From Thermaurantimonas sp046295455 (GTDB lineage Bacteria > Bacteroidota > Bacteroidia > Flavobacteriales > Schleiferiaceae), in contig JBKBNI010000011.1 of assembly GCA_046295455.1 (NCBI GenBank), positions 7,398 through 71,397 of the forward strand: a stretch of DNA of 64,000 nucleotides, given 5' to 3'. The notes below the pieces were generated by a model, which was not told the origin of the DNA, searched no databases, and worked only from the letters and a program-made list of their open reading frames with translations. Within the stretch, counting starts at the first letter, position 1; every line of letters starts with the position of its first letter. This document shows positions 8,156 to 16,867 of the stretch, in pieces. Position numbers and translations under genes: made by a program.

Positions 8156-8635
8156 TTAGCGCTCTCCAAAAGGTTTACCCTTGATAGTTGAATAATTTAT
8201 CTTTAGTGCCTGTGCCCTGCGAAGCTCAAATTTTAAATCCGTGATCAAACCCATTTTAACAGTTTTGTCAGCTTTAATGGATACTGTCATCAGAGGTCTT
8301 TCAGCTTCATTGCGTCGCTCCCTTTCATCTGTGATATATGGCCCTATGTCGTTTAACGTGGCAAATTGATCATTTAGCTGAATGCGTGGTTCTGTACCAA
8401 ATTGAGATTGTAAAGTTTTGATAGGTGGACCTACATAGATATATGATACCAGGGATCTGCGCTCAAGCTTTACAATTTCGGTAGCAAAGGGCTTCCTGTT
8501 TTGAATTAGCAGTGTCACCTCACGCATAACAGTGGTCACCATGAAAAAGAACAAGAGCATAAATACAATATCAGGCAGAGAGGCTGTGGAAATAGCCGGC
8601 TGGCCTTTACCTGTTTTGCGTTTGAATTTTGACAT
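8156..8635 (-). CDS. exbD: ExbD/TolR-type biopolymer transport protein
   Basis: ExbD/TolR proteins are anchored in the inner membrane by one helix and, with an ExbB/TolQ channel, pass the energy of the proton gradient to TonB or Tol proteins. The N-terminus is basic (KFKRKTGKGQ), followed by STASLPDIVFMLLFFFMVTTVM, where the aspartate in the membrane helix is the proton-carrying residue of the family. The periplasmic part is about 120 residues. It is the last of four co-oriented genes and lies one base after the other exbD copy. Confidence 0.9.
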   Translation of the reverse strand: MSKFKRKTGKGQPAISTASLPDIVFMLLFFFMVTTVMREVTLLIQNRKPFATEIVKLERRSLVSYIYVGPPIKTLQSQFGTEPRIQLNDQFATLNDIGPYITDERERRNEAERPLMTVSIKADKTVKMGLITDLKFELRRAQALKINYSTIKGKPFGER

Positions 8636-8636
8636 A

Positions 8637-9170
8637 TTACTTGAGTTTTACAGGTTCAGCTTCTGAAATTTTCATTGGGTAATAGTCTGCCACTTCTTTT
8701 GCTTGTGCTTCATTAAGAAGATTAAACTTCCTGCCAAATCTTTTCATTGACTCCTCGTCTCTAAGTTCGTTGTATGCCGCAGTAAGTTCGTTTTGTACAG
8801 CGATGTACATTTCATAAGAAGTTCCACGGTCATTCTGTAGCGAAATCACATGTTTTTCCGGACTTTCAGATAGATTTTCTTCTCTGCCGAAATTCGATAT
8901 ATGCCTCTTTGCGTAATCTTTAAGATCACCAAGATCCATATATTGGTCATCTACCAGAAGGAGATCCTGACTGTTTACCAACACTCTAAGGATGTTTCTT
9001 TCTTTTATGGGCGGTTGCTCCGGCGGTTCACGTTCGTCATAGGGAGGCAGTTTCCTGGAGATACCGGAGTCTACATCCATAGTAGTAGTCACAAGAAAGA
9101 AAATCAAAAGCAGAAAGGCAATATCTGCCATCGAGCCTGCATTGATTTCTGGCGCTGCTCTTCTAGCCAT
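8637..9170 (-). CDS. exbD: ExbD/TolR-type biopolymer transport protein, second copy
   Basis: This is a paralogue of the next gene. Its N-terminus has AGSMADIAFLLLIFFLVTTTM, with the conserved membrane aspartate. The periplasmic part is 177 residues in total, longer than usual, and includes a charged insertion (about residues 75-125) that the other copy lacks. Two ExbD genes behind one ExbB gene is a common arrangement in Bacteroidota and may allow hetero-oligomers, though that is inference. The start is one base from the stop of the upstream gene. Confidence 0.9.
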   Translation of the reverse strand: MARRAAPEINAGSMADIAFLLLIFFLVTTTMDVDSGISRKLPPYDEREPPEQPPIKERNILRVLVNSQDLLLVDDQYMDLGDLKDYAKRHISNFGREENLSESPEKHVISLQNDRGTSYEMYIAVQNELTAAYNELRDEESMKRFGRKFNLLNEAQAKEVADYYPMKISEAEPVKLK

Positions 9171-9171
9171 T

Positions 9172-9492
9172 TTATTTAAAAATTTTTGAAACCTCTACAT
9201 ATATGATCGATACTACTGAAAGTAGGGCTAAAGCATAAAACGTAGTAAGACCTGTAGACACCATCTTTGATTTGCCTTCTGTAATGTTCATTGAAGACGG
9301 GAAGTTTACATAATCGCTTCCATCTGCAATAGCGTAGCCAATGATAAATATTACCACGAGGACTGCAATACCGATAAGTGCATTCTTAACCTTTGAAAAA
9401 TGAGTAAACACTTTTGACAAGGCAAATGCAACGATAGCCGCCACACAAATACCTATCATGACGTAAGTGAGTATAATACCAAAATCAATCAT
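9172..9492 (-). CDS. Small membrane protein of the exbB-exbD operon (106 aa)
   Basis: The protein has three hydrophobic segments (near residues 5-25, 38-56 and 84-101) and no soluble domain. I know of no assigned function. It sits between exbB and the two exbD genes with very short spacers (12 bases from exbB and one base from exbD), a position that Bacteroidota genomes often fill with such a protein. A role as an accessory subunit of the ExbB-ExbD motor is inferred only from this context. Confidence 0.8.
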   Translation of the reverse strand: MIDFGIILTYVMIGICVAAIVAFALSKVFTHFSKVKNALIGIAVLVVIFIIGYAIADGSDYVNFPSSMNITEGKSKMVSTGLTTFYALALLSVVSIIYVEVSKIFK

Positions 9493-9504
9493 ACGACCTA
9501 AGTT

Positions 9505-10323
9505 TTATTTACCTTGATTGTGGCTGTGTTTTACAAGCAAATCAACCAAAGAAATAGATGCTTCTTCCATTGAATTTGTAATACTGTCAATTTTTGCAAT
9601 GATGTAGTTGTAAAATACTTGCAGAATCATTGCCACGATAAGACCAAATACAGTGGTCAAGAGAGCTACTTTAATACCACCTGCCACCAGAGAGGGTGAA
9701 ATATCACCTGCTGCTTCAATAGCATCGAAAGCTTGAATCATACCAATTACAGTACCCATGAATCCAAGCATCGGTGCGAGCGCTATGAAGAGCGATATCC
9801 ATGACACACCTCTTTCGAGTTGCCCCATCATTACTCCACCGTATGATACAATTGATTTTTCAACAATGTCTATCCCTTCTGAATATCTGTCGAGCCCTTG
9901 GTAAAAAATGGATGCTACCGGTCCACGCGTATTGCGGCATACTTCCTTGGCCTTTTCAACACCACCATTTTTAAGTGCCTCCTCGACATTGGAAATGAGT
10001 TTTTCATTGTTTGTATTGGCAAGATTTAGATAAATTATCCTTTCGATGCTGATGGCAAGACCTAAAATTAGCGCGATCAGAACGATTCCCATAAACTCTG
10101 GTCCCCCTTCTATAAACTTTTCCTTAATAATCTGATGGAAGGTTTTGGACTCAACAGCCGAATCCTCTGCTTCTTGTGCCTGGGGGGTATCGACTTGCTG
10201 AGTTACTTCCTCGGTTTGCTCAGATTGATTTTCTGCATCTTCTTGTCCCTGAGCGAAGGAAAAATTCATGGAAAACATCAGCATAGCCGCTGAAAGTGTC
10301 AATACAGAGAGCGCTTTTCTCAT
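9505..10323 (-). CDS. exbB: MotA/TolQ/ExbB proton channel family protein
   Basis: ExbB forms the pentameric inner-membrane channel around ExbD. The protein starts with a signal-like sequence and a Q/E-rich linker (residues about 24-62), as in many Bacteroidota ExbB proteins. It then has a membrane helix (about 75-95), a cytoplasmic loop and the MotA/ExbB core with the helix pair around APMLGFMGTVIGMI and VALLTTVFGLIVA. It is the first gene of the operon exbB, small membrane gene, exbD, exbD. Which TonB-like partner it powers cannot be told here. Confidence 0.93.
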   Translation of the reverse strand: MRKALSVLTLSAAMLMFSMNFSFAQGQEDAENQSEQTEEVTQQVDTPQAQEAEDSAVESKTFHQIIKEKFIEGGPEFMGIVLIALILGLAISIERIIYLNLANTNNEKLISNVEEALKNGGVEKAKEVCRNTRGPVASIFYQGLDRYSEGIDIVEKSIVSYGGVMMGQLERGVSWISLFIALAPMLGFMGTVIGMIQAFDAIEAAGDISPSLVAGGIKVALLTTVFGLIVAMILQVFYNYIIAKIDSITNSMEEASISLVDLLVKHSHNQGK

Positions 10324-10361
10324 ATGTGTGATTGGTTTAGGTTAAATTTTTGTTTGTACAG

Positions 10362-10449
10362 CGGAGAGAAAGGGATTCGAACCCTTGATACCCTTTAGGG
10401 GTATACACGCTTTCCAGGCGTGTTCCTTCAGCCACTCGGACATCTCTCC
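10362..10449 (-). tRNA. tRNA-Ser (anticodon GGA)
   Basis: On the minus strand the acceptor stem is GGAGAGA with TCTCTCC, and the discriminator base is G, as expected for serine. The anticodon loop CTGGAAA carries GGA. There is a long variable arm built on TACCC/GGGTA, and the T-arm has GGTTCGAATCC. The CCA end is not encoded, unlike in the tRNA-Leu of this window. It lies just upstream of exbB on the same strand. Confidence 0.96.
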
Positions 10450-10513
10450 GTACTTTGTTCACATAAAAACGCGTGCAATTTAACAAAATTTCACTTGCAC
10501 CAAAAAATGAAAT

Positions 10514-11542
10514 TTATTTTAAGGTTAATTCACCGGAAATGGGATTTTGAAAGGTATCTTTGAAAGGTCCAATGCCTTGCACATAGGGTAGAATGCACAT
10601 AGCTTTTGTAATTGCTGCCTCACGGGTCATATCATAGCCACTGATAACATTATAATCCAGAAGCCATTGGCTGACCTCGTACTTACCCATGACCACGGAT
10701 CCCGATTTGCATTGGGAAATGTTTATAACCGGGATATTTCGGTCCCCAAGCACCTTGAGCATTGCTTTCAATTCGGTATCAATAGGTGCATTACCGGATC
10801 CATACGTCAGCAGAATGAGTGCCTTAAGCTGGGGGGCATTATCAATTGCCTGTCTTATCCACTTGAAATTAATCCCTGGAAATAAGCTGATATTTAATAT
10901 ATTAGAATCACACTTGGGATACAAACGGACGGGTTCAGATGTTTTTGTGAGCAGATATTGGGTGTATATACGCAGTTCAAGCCCGGCCTCACCAAGAAGT
11001 GGGTAGTTCGGACTGTTGTAGGCTTTAAATGAATTGGATGAGTGCTTGTACGTTCGGTTACCTCTGTAGAGTTTGTATTCAAAGTAGATGCACACTTCAT
11101 TGATCAGAGGCCGGCCGAAGTCGTCGCTTAGAAGGGCTATTTCAATACTGGTCAGCAAATTTTCCTTTCCATCGGTACGAATAATGTTTACCGGCAGTTG
11201 AGAACCGGTCAGTATGACGGGCTTGCCGAGATTCTGAAGCATAAAACTCAGTGCTGATGCCGTAAACGCCATAGTATCACTCCCATGTAGTACGACAAAT
11301 CCATCGTAATAAGGGTGATTTTCAAAAATCTGTATAGCCAGCTTAGCCCAATGATCCGGGGTCATCTGGGTAGAGTCCAGAGGAGTTTGCCAGGATTGAA
11401 AATGGATTTCAGCTTCAAGTTCATTCAATTCCGGGATTAGTCCGTACAATTGATTGAAATCCACCGGTACAAGCGCCCCTCCGGTTCCCAGGCGTGCCAT
11501 ACCTATGGTACCTCCTGTATAAATGACGAGGATTCGTTTCAT
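10514..11542 (-). CDS. ansA: Type I (cytoplasmic) L-asparaginase
   Basis: This enzyme hydrolyses asparagine to aspartate and ammonia. The two threonine motifs of the family are present: YTGGTIGM near the N-terminus and HGSDTMAFTASAL near residue 90. There is no signal peptide, which fits the cytoplasmic type. I chose ATG 11542 (342 aa); it overlaps the tatD stop as ATGA, and a TTG two codons earlier is less likely. The four-base overlap indicates translational coupling with tatD. Confidence 0.92.
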   Translation of the reverse strand: MKRILVIYTGGTIGMARLGTGGALVPVDFNQLYGLIPELNELEAEIHFQSWQTPLDSTQMTPDHWAKLAIQIFENHPYYDGFVVLHGSDTMAFTASALSFMLQNLGKPVILTGSQLPVNIIRTDGKENLLTSIEIALLSDDFGRPLINEVCIYFEYKLYRGNRTYKHSSNSFKAYNSPNYPLLGEAGLELRIYTQYLLTKTSEPVRLYPKCDSNILNISLFPGINFKWIRQAIDNAPQLKALILLTYGSGNAPIDTELKAMLKVLGDRNIPVINISQCKSGSVVMGKYEVSQWLLDYNVISGYDMTREAAITKAMCILPYVQGIGPFKDTFQNPISGELTLK

Positions 11543-12321
11543 CTCCAAGCGTTTGGAAAAAGGTTTCTTGCATTTGAATAGGTGACCTCAGCGGCCTGAT
11601 CTACAGAAATTTGCCAGATTTCGCTCAGCTTATCCAACGTTTTGACGATGTAGGAAGGCTCGTTTCGCTGACCTCTATAGGGAACGGGGCTGAGGTAAGG
11701 AGCATCCGTTTCGATCACAACGCGGTCCCTGGGCACATTGCTTAGCACGGTGGGTAAATCTGTTTTTTTATACGTGAGCACTCCCCCGATTCCCAGGTAG
11801 AATCCAAAGTCAAGAATCCACTCTGCCTCTTTCAGCGAACCTGTAAAACAATGAAATACACCTTTGAGGTTTTTACCGCGGTATGGCTCAAGTGTTTCTA
11901 CTATCTCATGAAAAGCATTCCGGCTGTGAATAACCAGCGGCAGTCCGGAATCCAGTGCCCATGCGATCTGCCGTTCAAATGACTTGACCTGCAACTCGAA
12001 TGTCGAAACATCCCAGTATAGATCAATTCCCGTTTCGCCGATAGCTACGTATTTGTTTTCGGAATCCGTCAATATTTTATACATTTCATTAAGTTGATTC
12101 TCAAAATCAGATTTAACCGATGAAGGGTGCAGTCCGATCATGGGATACAGAAGTGAGGGTGCAGCCTCTACGGATCTGTGAAGCGCAAGAAGAGATCCCA
12201 GATCGATGTTTGGAAGAAGCATTTTCTGGATACCGATATCAAGTGCTCTTTGTATTGTGTGGTCAAAATCTGATTCAAAATCTCCCAGATAGATGTGCGT
12301 ATGGGTGTCAACAATGTTCAT
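11539..12321 (-). CDS. tatD: TatD-family metal-dependent hydrolase
   Basis: TatD proteins are TIM-barrel metallohydrolases with DNase activity. The metal ligands are easy to see: DTHTHIY (HxH) at the N-terminus, IGETGID, VIHSRNA, FHCFTG and IETDAPYLSP. The length of 260 residues is typical. It is transcribed with the asparaginase gene, whose start overlaps its stop. The biological substrate of family members is often uncertain, and nothing here narrows it. Confidence 0.93.
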   Translation of the reverse strand: MNIVDTHTHIYLGDFESDFDHTIQRALDIGIQKMLLPNIDLGSLLALHRSVEAAPSLLYPMIGLHPSSVKSDFENQLNEMYKILTDSENKYVAIGETGIDLYWDVSTFELQVKSFERQIAWALDSGLPLVIHSRNAFHEIVETLEPYRGKNLKGVFHCFTGSLKEAEWILDFGFYLGIGGVLTYKKTDLPTVLSNVPRDRVVIETDAPYLSPVPYRGQRNEPSYIVKTLDKLSEIWQISVDQAAEVTYSNARNLFPNAWR

Positions 12322-12347
12322 GAAGCAAAATAAATGTGGAATATCAC

Positions 12348-12857
12348 TTATTGTGGGGGTCGAACGACGATATCCGGAGAAAAAGCCCGTGGGGATATGT
12401 TGAGTGCCCGGTCCACCAGTTGAATTCCCAACCGTATGGTATCCCCTTCTGAGAGACCGTCCACGGGTATCTCATAACTGATCACTCCCTCTAAGCTTTT
12501 GACTTGTCCAGATGGTGTAATGTTTGGAATGCGGGCATTGTAGGTAAATGTATCCTGAGGCTGCCCATTGCGGATGGTATATAAGTCAATCCACAAATTG
12601 TGAAAAAAGGGACTTGCCTTATCAAAGGGAGGAAGCGTGTCGCCCTCGTCAAGCCCGATATCGCCGTCACCATCTCTGAATACCATTTCTAATAGAAGCA
12701 TGTTTAGCAATAGAGGCTCGGCTCGGCGAAAGTCATGGCTTTTGTATTCGATGTAGGGAATAGGGTCGAAAGTATTGAACTTTCGGCAACTGAAACCAAT
12801 TGACACGAGAACAATCACCCAAACTAAGAGCAGGTTTACCTTTGTCAAACTTATCAA
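12348..12857 (-). CDS. Putative lipoprotein (169 aa)
   Basis: A hydrophobic signal (residues 5-22) ends in the lipobox SIGFSC followed by RKF, so the mature protein probably starts with a lipidated cysteine. The body contains FRDGDGDIGLDEGD, an acidic phrase that recurs in small Bacteroidota lipoproteins, and several beta-like segments. It lies 26 bases upstream of tatD on the same strand, so it may be the first gene of that operon. The function is not known to me. Confidence 0.72.
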   Translation of the reverse strand: MISLTKVNLLLVWVIVLVSIGFSCRKFNTFDPIPYIEYKSHDFRRAEPLLLNMLLLEMVFRDGDGDIGLDEGDTLPPFDKASPFFHNLWIDLYTIRNGQPQDTFTYNARIPNITPSGQVKSLEGVISYEIPVDGLSEGDTIRLGIQLVDRALNISPRAFSPDIVVRPPQ

Positions 12858-12881
12858 TCTATTAACCGCTAAAATACTTCA

Positions 12882-13877
12882 TTGAACGGACTGACACCAA
12901 TTCCTGCAGAGCTAATATCGTTGGAACTTTCAGAAGATGCATTCGTTGAGAAAGCTCTCGAAGTATTTGGCTTTCAATACGCACGCAATCCCACATACCG
13001 AGCGTTTACGGATGCTATAGGCATCCGACCGGAACAGGTGGATGCGCTTGAAAAAATTCCTTTCTTACCTATTCAATTTTTCAAAAAATACCGCATTCTA
13101 AGCAATGACGGCTCTTTTGATACGGTATTCAGAAGCAGTACCACGACAGGTGGCGTTCCATCAGAGCACTACATAGCCTCCCTTGGAGTGTACGACCGAA
13201 GCCTTTCTGAAGGGTTTAGATTATTTTATGGGGATCCAAAAGAATACTGTATTATTGGATTGCTTCCGTCCTATTTGGAGAGGGGTGATTCATCGCTTGT
13301 TTACATGGTTCAGTCATGGATTGAGCAAAGTGAAAATCGCGATAGCGGATTTTATTTATACGACTATCCCGGTCTGGTCCAAAAGCTTGTCAGGCTCAAC
13401 GATTCCCGACAAAAGACCTTGCTTGTAGGTGTGACATATGCCTTGGTCGATCTGGCCGAGCAGTATGACCTTCATCTGGGGTCAACCATTCTACTAGAGA
13501 CCGGAGGTATGAAGGGTCGTAGGCGGGAATTGATTCGGGAGGAATTGCACGAGCTGCTGATGAAAAAATTGCGTCCATTAAGGATCGATTCAGAATACGG
13601 CATGACCGAACTCCTTTCACAATCCTACAAAATAGGAGATAAACCCTTTAGGCCTGTGCCATGGAAGAGGGTTTTTGGGCGGGCTATCAATGATCCAATG
13701 GGGCCATTCAGTGATAAGACCGGTAAACTTCATGTCATCGACCTGGCCAATGTTTACAGTTGTGCATTCATTGCGACCGAAGACATCGGAAAGGTTTATT
13801 TGGATGGCACCTTTGATGTATTGGGCAGGTATGACCACGCAGAAGCGAGAGGCTGCAATCTTATGCTGAGCCTTTGA
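12882..13877 (+). CDS. LuxE-like acyl-protein synthetase (AMP-forming)
   Basis: The protein resembles the LuxE/acyl-protein synthetase group of adenylating enzymes, which activate a fatty acid with ATP. Visible signs are PFLPIQFFKKYRI, the P-loop-like RSSTTTGGVPSEHY near residues 85-98, SEYGMTELLSQSY near residues 235-247 (the Y-G-M-T-E core of adenylate-forming enzymes) and TEDIGKVY. At 331 residues it is close to LuxE in size, shorter than full acyl-CoA synthetases. The only start after the in-frame stop at 12870 is TTG 12882. No luciferase genes are present, so light production is not implied; a lipid-modification role is inferred. Confidence 0.8.
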   Translation: MNGLTPIPAELISLELSEDAFVEKALEVFGFQYARNPTYRAFTDAIGIRPEQVDALEKIPFLPIQFFKKYRILSNDGSFDTVFRSSTTTGGVPSEHYIASLGVYDRSLSEGFRLFYGDPKEYCIIGLLPSYLERGDSSLVYMVQSWIEQSENRDSGFYLYDYPGLVQKLVRLNDSRQKTLLVGVTYALVDLAEQYDLHLGSTILLETGGMKGRRRELIREELHELLMKKLRPLRIDSEYGMTELLSQSYKIGDKPFRPVPWKRVFGRAINDPMGPFSDKTGKLHVIDLANVYSCAFIATEDIGKVYLDGTFDVLGRYDHAEARGCNLMLSL

Positions 13878-14096
13878 CGTTTTCCCATCCTGTAAGTAGG
13901 AGCACATTCGTCTGAGACTAAAATTTTTCTTTCGGTATTTATTACTCCTTTCATACTATCTGACATGCATCTTAAAAAAACCGGCATTGTCCTCTACATC
14001 AGATTTTGACTAGGCGCATTTCATGTGGTATGAAGGAAATTTTCTACACGGAAGGTCGTGCCGATTCTTAGAATACTGTTAAATCAAAATATGACT
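13878..14096. other. Intergenic region before the thiamin-controlled promoter
   Basis: No gene, RNA or strong terminator is recognised in these bases. They separate the acyl-protein synthetase gene from the promoter and riboswitch that follow. Confidence 0.4.
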
Positions 14097-14126
14097 TTTG
14101 GGACTATTTAAAGTAACATAACTTTG
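14097..14126 (+). promoter_or_regulatory. Promoter of the TPP-riboswitch transcript
   Basis: TTTG at 14097-14100 and TAACTTTG at 14119-14126 are separated by 18 bases, a near-consensus Bacteroidota promoter. Transcription would begin near 14132, right at the 5' edge of the riboswitch. Confidence 0.65.
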
Positions 14127-14133
14127 TGACACA

Positions 14134-14224
14134 TTCTCAAGGGGTGCTGAAGCAGGCGCGCGATGCTTCGGCTGAGATGATACCCATTGAACCTGGGCGG
14201 GTAATGCCGCCAAGGGAGGAGATG
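14134..14224 (+). ncRNA. TPP (thiamin pyrophosphate) riboswitch, THI element
   Basis: The conserved THI-box blocks are present in order: GGGGTGCT (14141-14148), GCTGAGATGATACCC (14171-14185), TTGAACCTG and GGGTAATGCCGCCAAGGGAGGA. The variable P3-type arm lies between GGGGTGC and CTGAGA. Such elements fold on TPP and lower expression of thiamin genes. The next gene is a TonB-dependent receptor, which the element should control. Confidence 0.93.
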
Positions 14225-14269
14225 GTTCTTTTAATTATTCATGCACACGGGTAACCGCCCCTGTTACTT

Positions 14270-14290
14270 GTGATTAACCTTGTTAATCAT
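14270..14290 (+). promoter_or_regulatory. Hairpin covering the start codon of the thiamin receptor gene
   Basis: GTGATTAAC (14270-14278) pairs with GTTAATCAT (14282-14290), a nine-base stem with a CTT loop and one G-U pair. The 3' arm includes the first two bases of ATG 14289. This looks like the expression platform of the riboswitch, blocking translation when TPP is bound. That mechanism is inference. Confidence 0.55.
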
Positions 14291-16706
14291 GAGAGATGTA
14301 TTTCGGTTCAGTGTGCAGCAGTTATCTGTGATATCTGCTGTGGCCCTCTTCGACAGGGCTCGGGCTTTCTTCATTGTAGCCCTTTTTTGTTCCTTCTCCA
14401 CATCCTTCGGCCAGTCGGGATTGTGTATTGTGATACGGGATGCTTCCAGCGGTCGCGCTTTGGAAGGTGTTTCTGTGTTTGTGCCAGCTACAGGTGAACG
14501 CTTACCTTCCGATGTAAATGGAAGGGTATGCCTGACCCGGACATTCAGGCGGTCAGAAATCATTCTTGAAGCTGACGGTTATCAGATTCTCACCACACAG
14601 GTGAGTTGGTCGGTGAAAGAGGTTTTGCTACAGTTGACTCCCATGATCATGAATCTAAGCGCGGTGGATGTATCGGCCTACAGAGCCTTGAGCACGACAC
14701 CTGTAGCACAGACGAAGATCGATATAGAATCCCTGGCGAAGCTCAATGATGGACGCGACATACCTGTATTGCTTGAAAACGTACCAGGTGTAGTGTCATT
14801 TTCTGATGCCGGTGCCGGCATCGGGTACACGGGTCTTCGGATCCGTGGCAGCGATCCGACCCGAATCAATGTGACTATAAACGGAGTAACCATCAATGAT
14901 GCTGAAAGCCAAGGTGTGTTCTGGGTAAATATGCCTGATCTCGTGAGTTCTGCTCAGTCGGTGCAGATACAGCGAGGAGTCGGCACCTCTGTCAATGGTC
15001 CGGGGGCTTTCGGTGCAAGCATCAATATTGAGACTGACCAGCCGCGAAAAGAAGCATTCGCGGAAGGTATTTTTGGTGCAGGCAGTTTTGGAACCCGGAG
15101 GCTGACCACCAAGTTCGGAAGCGGCCTTTTGAATGACCATTGGGTGCTGGATGGCCGGATTTCGCGTATTGAGAGCGACGGATATATTGACCGCTCAACA
15201 AGTGATCTGCAATCGTGGATGTTTAATATTCACCGAATTGGCAAAAAAACTTCCCTTCGATTTGTGGCATTCGGAGGTCGGGAGGTTACCTATCAGGCCT
15301 GGTATGGGATAGATAGCGCTTCTATCGGTATGTTTGGACGCAGATTCAACTTCGCCGGTGCAAAGTTCAACGATCAGGGAGAGCCGATAGATTTCTACCG
15401 CGATGAAGTAGACAACTATGGGCAGCAGCACTATCAGTTGCATTTGCGTCATGCATTCAACAATGCTCTCTCAGCCAATCTAACTGCCAACTATACCAAG
15501 GGTGCTGGCTACTACGAACAGTATCGTCAGAGCGATCGGCTGTCGCGATACAACCTGCAACCTATGGTCGTTGGTTTGGACACCATCCGGCGAACAGACC
15601 TGGTGCGCAGGCTCTGGCTGGATAACGATTTATACGTGGCATCTGCTACCCTTCGGTATGAAAAGACCGGGTGGAATGTCGTGGGCGGAATTTCTTACTA
15701 TGACTACATAGGCGACCATTTTGGCGAAATCTTGTGGGCAAGATACAGTGGGCCCCTTGACCCTTACCAGAGATTTTATTTCAATGATGCCCGAAAAAGA
15801 GATCTATCCGCTTTTCTGCGAGCTGATTATCAGGTCAATGAAAAATGGTTTCTCTATGGTGACCTTCAGTACCGCCTGGTGACATATACCGGCAGAGGGC
15901 TCGATCGCAATCAGAGAAACATCAATATAGATGATCGATTGCCATTTTTGAATCCCAAGGCCGGATTGCTTTATAAACTTAATGACCAATTCGAACTCTA
16001 CGGATCGATGGCTGTGGCTCATCGCGAACCAGCCCGACGCGATTATCTGGAGAATGATGACCTACCCAGACCAGAGCGCCTAATCGACTACGAACTTGGA
16101 AGCCGGTGGAAGTCGAGTAATCTGACCTTGGAGGTCAATGCTTACTACATGGACTATTACAACCAGCTGGTAGTCACCGGTGAACTCACAGATGTGGGAT
16201 TCGCCCTTCGAAGGAATGTGGGTCGAAGTTATCGAACAGGGGTTGAGATAGCCACATCCTGGAAGCAATCCAATTGGGAGTTGTTTGCCAATGCGGCTAT
16301 ATCTCAGCACATAAACAAGGATTGGAAAGAAGTCATAGACGATACCACTTTTATTTCGCTGGGAAACACTCCGATTGCACTCTCGGCAGGCGAAGTTGTG
16401 CAAGCAGGACTGACGCGATTTATCGGAAAAAGTATTTCGGCAAGTATAATTCACAGATTTATAGGTCGTCAGTACCTTGACAATACAGGCACCCGCGAAT
16501 TAAGTCTTAATCCCTATCATATTACGGATGCGCGGATTACGGCAAATATCCCTGTCAGGTGGTGTCGCGAGTTGTCTGTTAATCTGTTTGTAAACAATTT
16601 GTTCTCGAATCTTTATGCTTCGAATGGATATGTTTTTGACAGAGTGACCTACATATTCCCTCAGGCAGCCCGTAACTGGTTGCTCAATGTGTCCGTTGGA
16701 CTTTAA
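14289..16706 (+). CDS. TonB-dependent receptor, probable thiamin uptake
   Basis: This is an outer-membrane TonB-dependent receptor. In order it has a signal region (to about SFGQ), a short carboxypeptidase-like regulatory domain (residues about 45-110, GRALEGVSVF and the following beta strands), a plug domain with the LLENVPGV and LRIRGSDPTRINVTINGV motifs, and a beta-barrel ending in an aromatic-rich strand with WLLNVSVGL. The TPP riboswitch just upstream implies that it imports thiamin or a precursor, as known for TPP-regulated receptors in Bacteroidota. I chose ATG 14289, which is inside the candidate regulatory hairpin; a TTG three codons upstream is possible. No transporter gene follows on the same strand. 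Confidence 0.93.
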   Translation: MRDVFRFSVQQLSVISAVALFDRARAFFIVALFCSFSTSFGQSGLCIVIRDASSGRALEGVSVFVPATGERLPSDVNGRVCLTRTFRRSEIILEADGYQILTTQVSWSVKEVLLQLTPMIMNLSAVDVSAYRALSTTPVAQTKIDIESLAKLNDGRDIPVLLENVPGVVSFSDAGAGIGYTGLRIRGSDPTRINVTINGVTINDAESQGVFWVNMPDLVSSAQSVQIQRGVGTSVNGPGAFGASINIETDQPRKEAFAEGIFGAGSFGTRRLTTKFGSGLLNDHWVLDGRISRIESDGYIDRSTSDLQSWMFNIHRIGKKTSLRFVAFGGREVTYQAWYGIDSASIGMFGRRFNFAGAKFNDQGEPIDFYRDEVDNYGQQHYQLHLRHAFNNALSANLTANYTKGAGYYEQYRQSDRLSRYNLQPMVVGLDTIRRTDLVRRLWLDNDLYVASATLRYEKTGWNVVGGISYYDYIGDHFGEILWARYSGPLDPYQRFYFNDARKRDLSAFLRADYQVNEKWFLYGDLQYRLVTYTGRGLDRNQRNINIDDRLPFLNPKAGLLYKLNDQFELYGSMAVAHREPARRDYLENDDLPRPERLIDYELGSRWKSSNLTLEVNAYYMDYYNQLVVTGELTDVGFALRRNVGRSYRTGVEIATSWKQSNWELFANAAISQHINKDWKEVIDDTTFISLGNTPIALSAGEVVQAGLTRFIGKSISASIIHRFIGRQYLDNTGTRELSLNPYHITDARITANIPVRWCRELSVNLFVNNLFSNLYASNGYVFDRVTYIFPQAARNWLLNVSVGL

Positions 16707-16794
16707 TTCATATGGAATTGAATCAATCGCGAAGTCTTCCTGAATATTTCGAATCGGATTCACACCTATTGGTACATTTTTGAAAATCAAAAGA

Positions 16795-16819
16795 AAACCC
16801 CGTCGCTTAGACGGGGTTT
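16795..16819. terminator. Bidirectional terminator between the receptor gene and aceA
   Basis: AAACCCCGTC (16795-16804) pairs with GACGGGGTTT (16810-16819) around a five-base loop. On the minus strand it runs into TTCTTTTGATTTTC, so it mainly suits aceA, while it also lies 89 bases after the receptor stop. Confidence 0.82.
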
Positions 16820-16867
16820 GGATTAGTCAGAGCAAACAGAAAGGGGGAAAACTGAAGCTAAGGGAAA

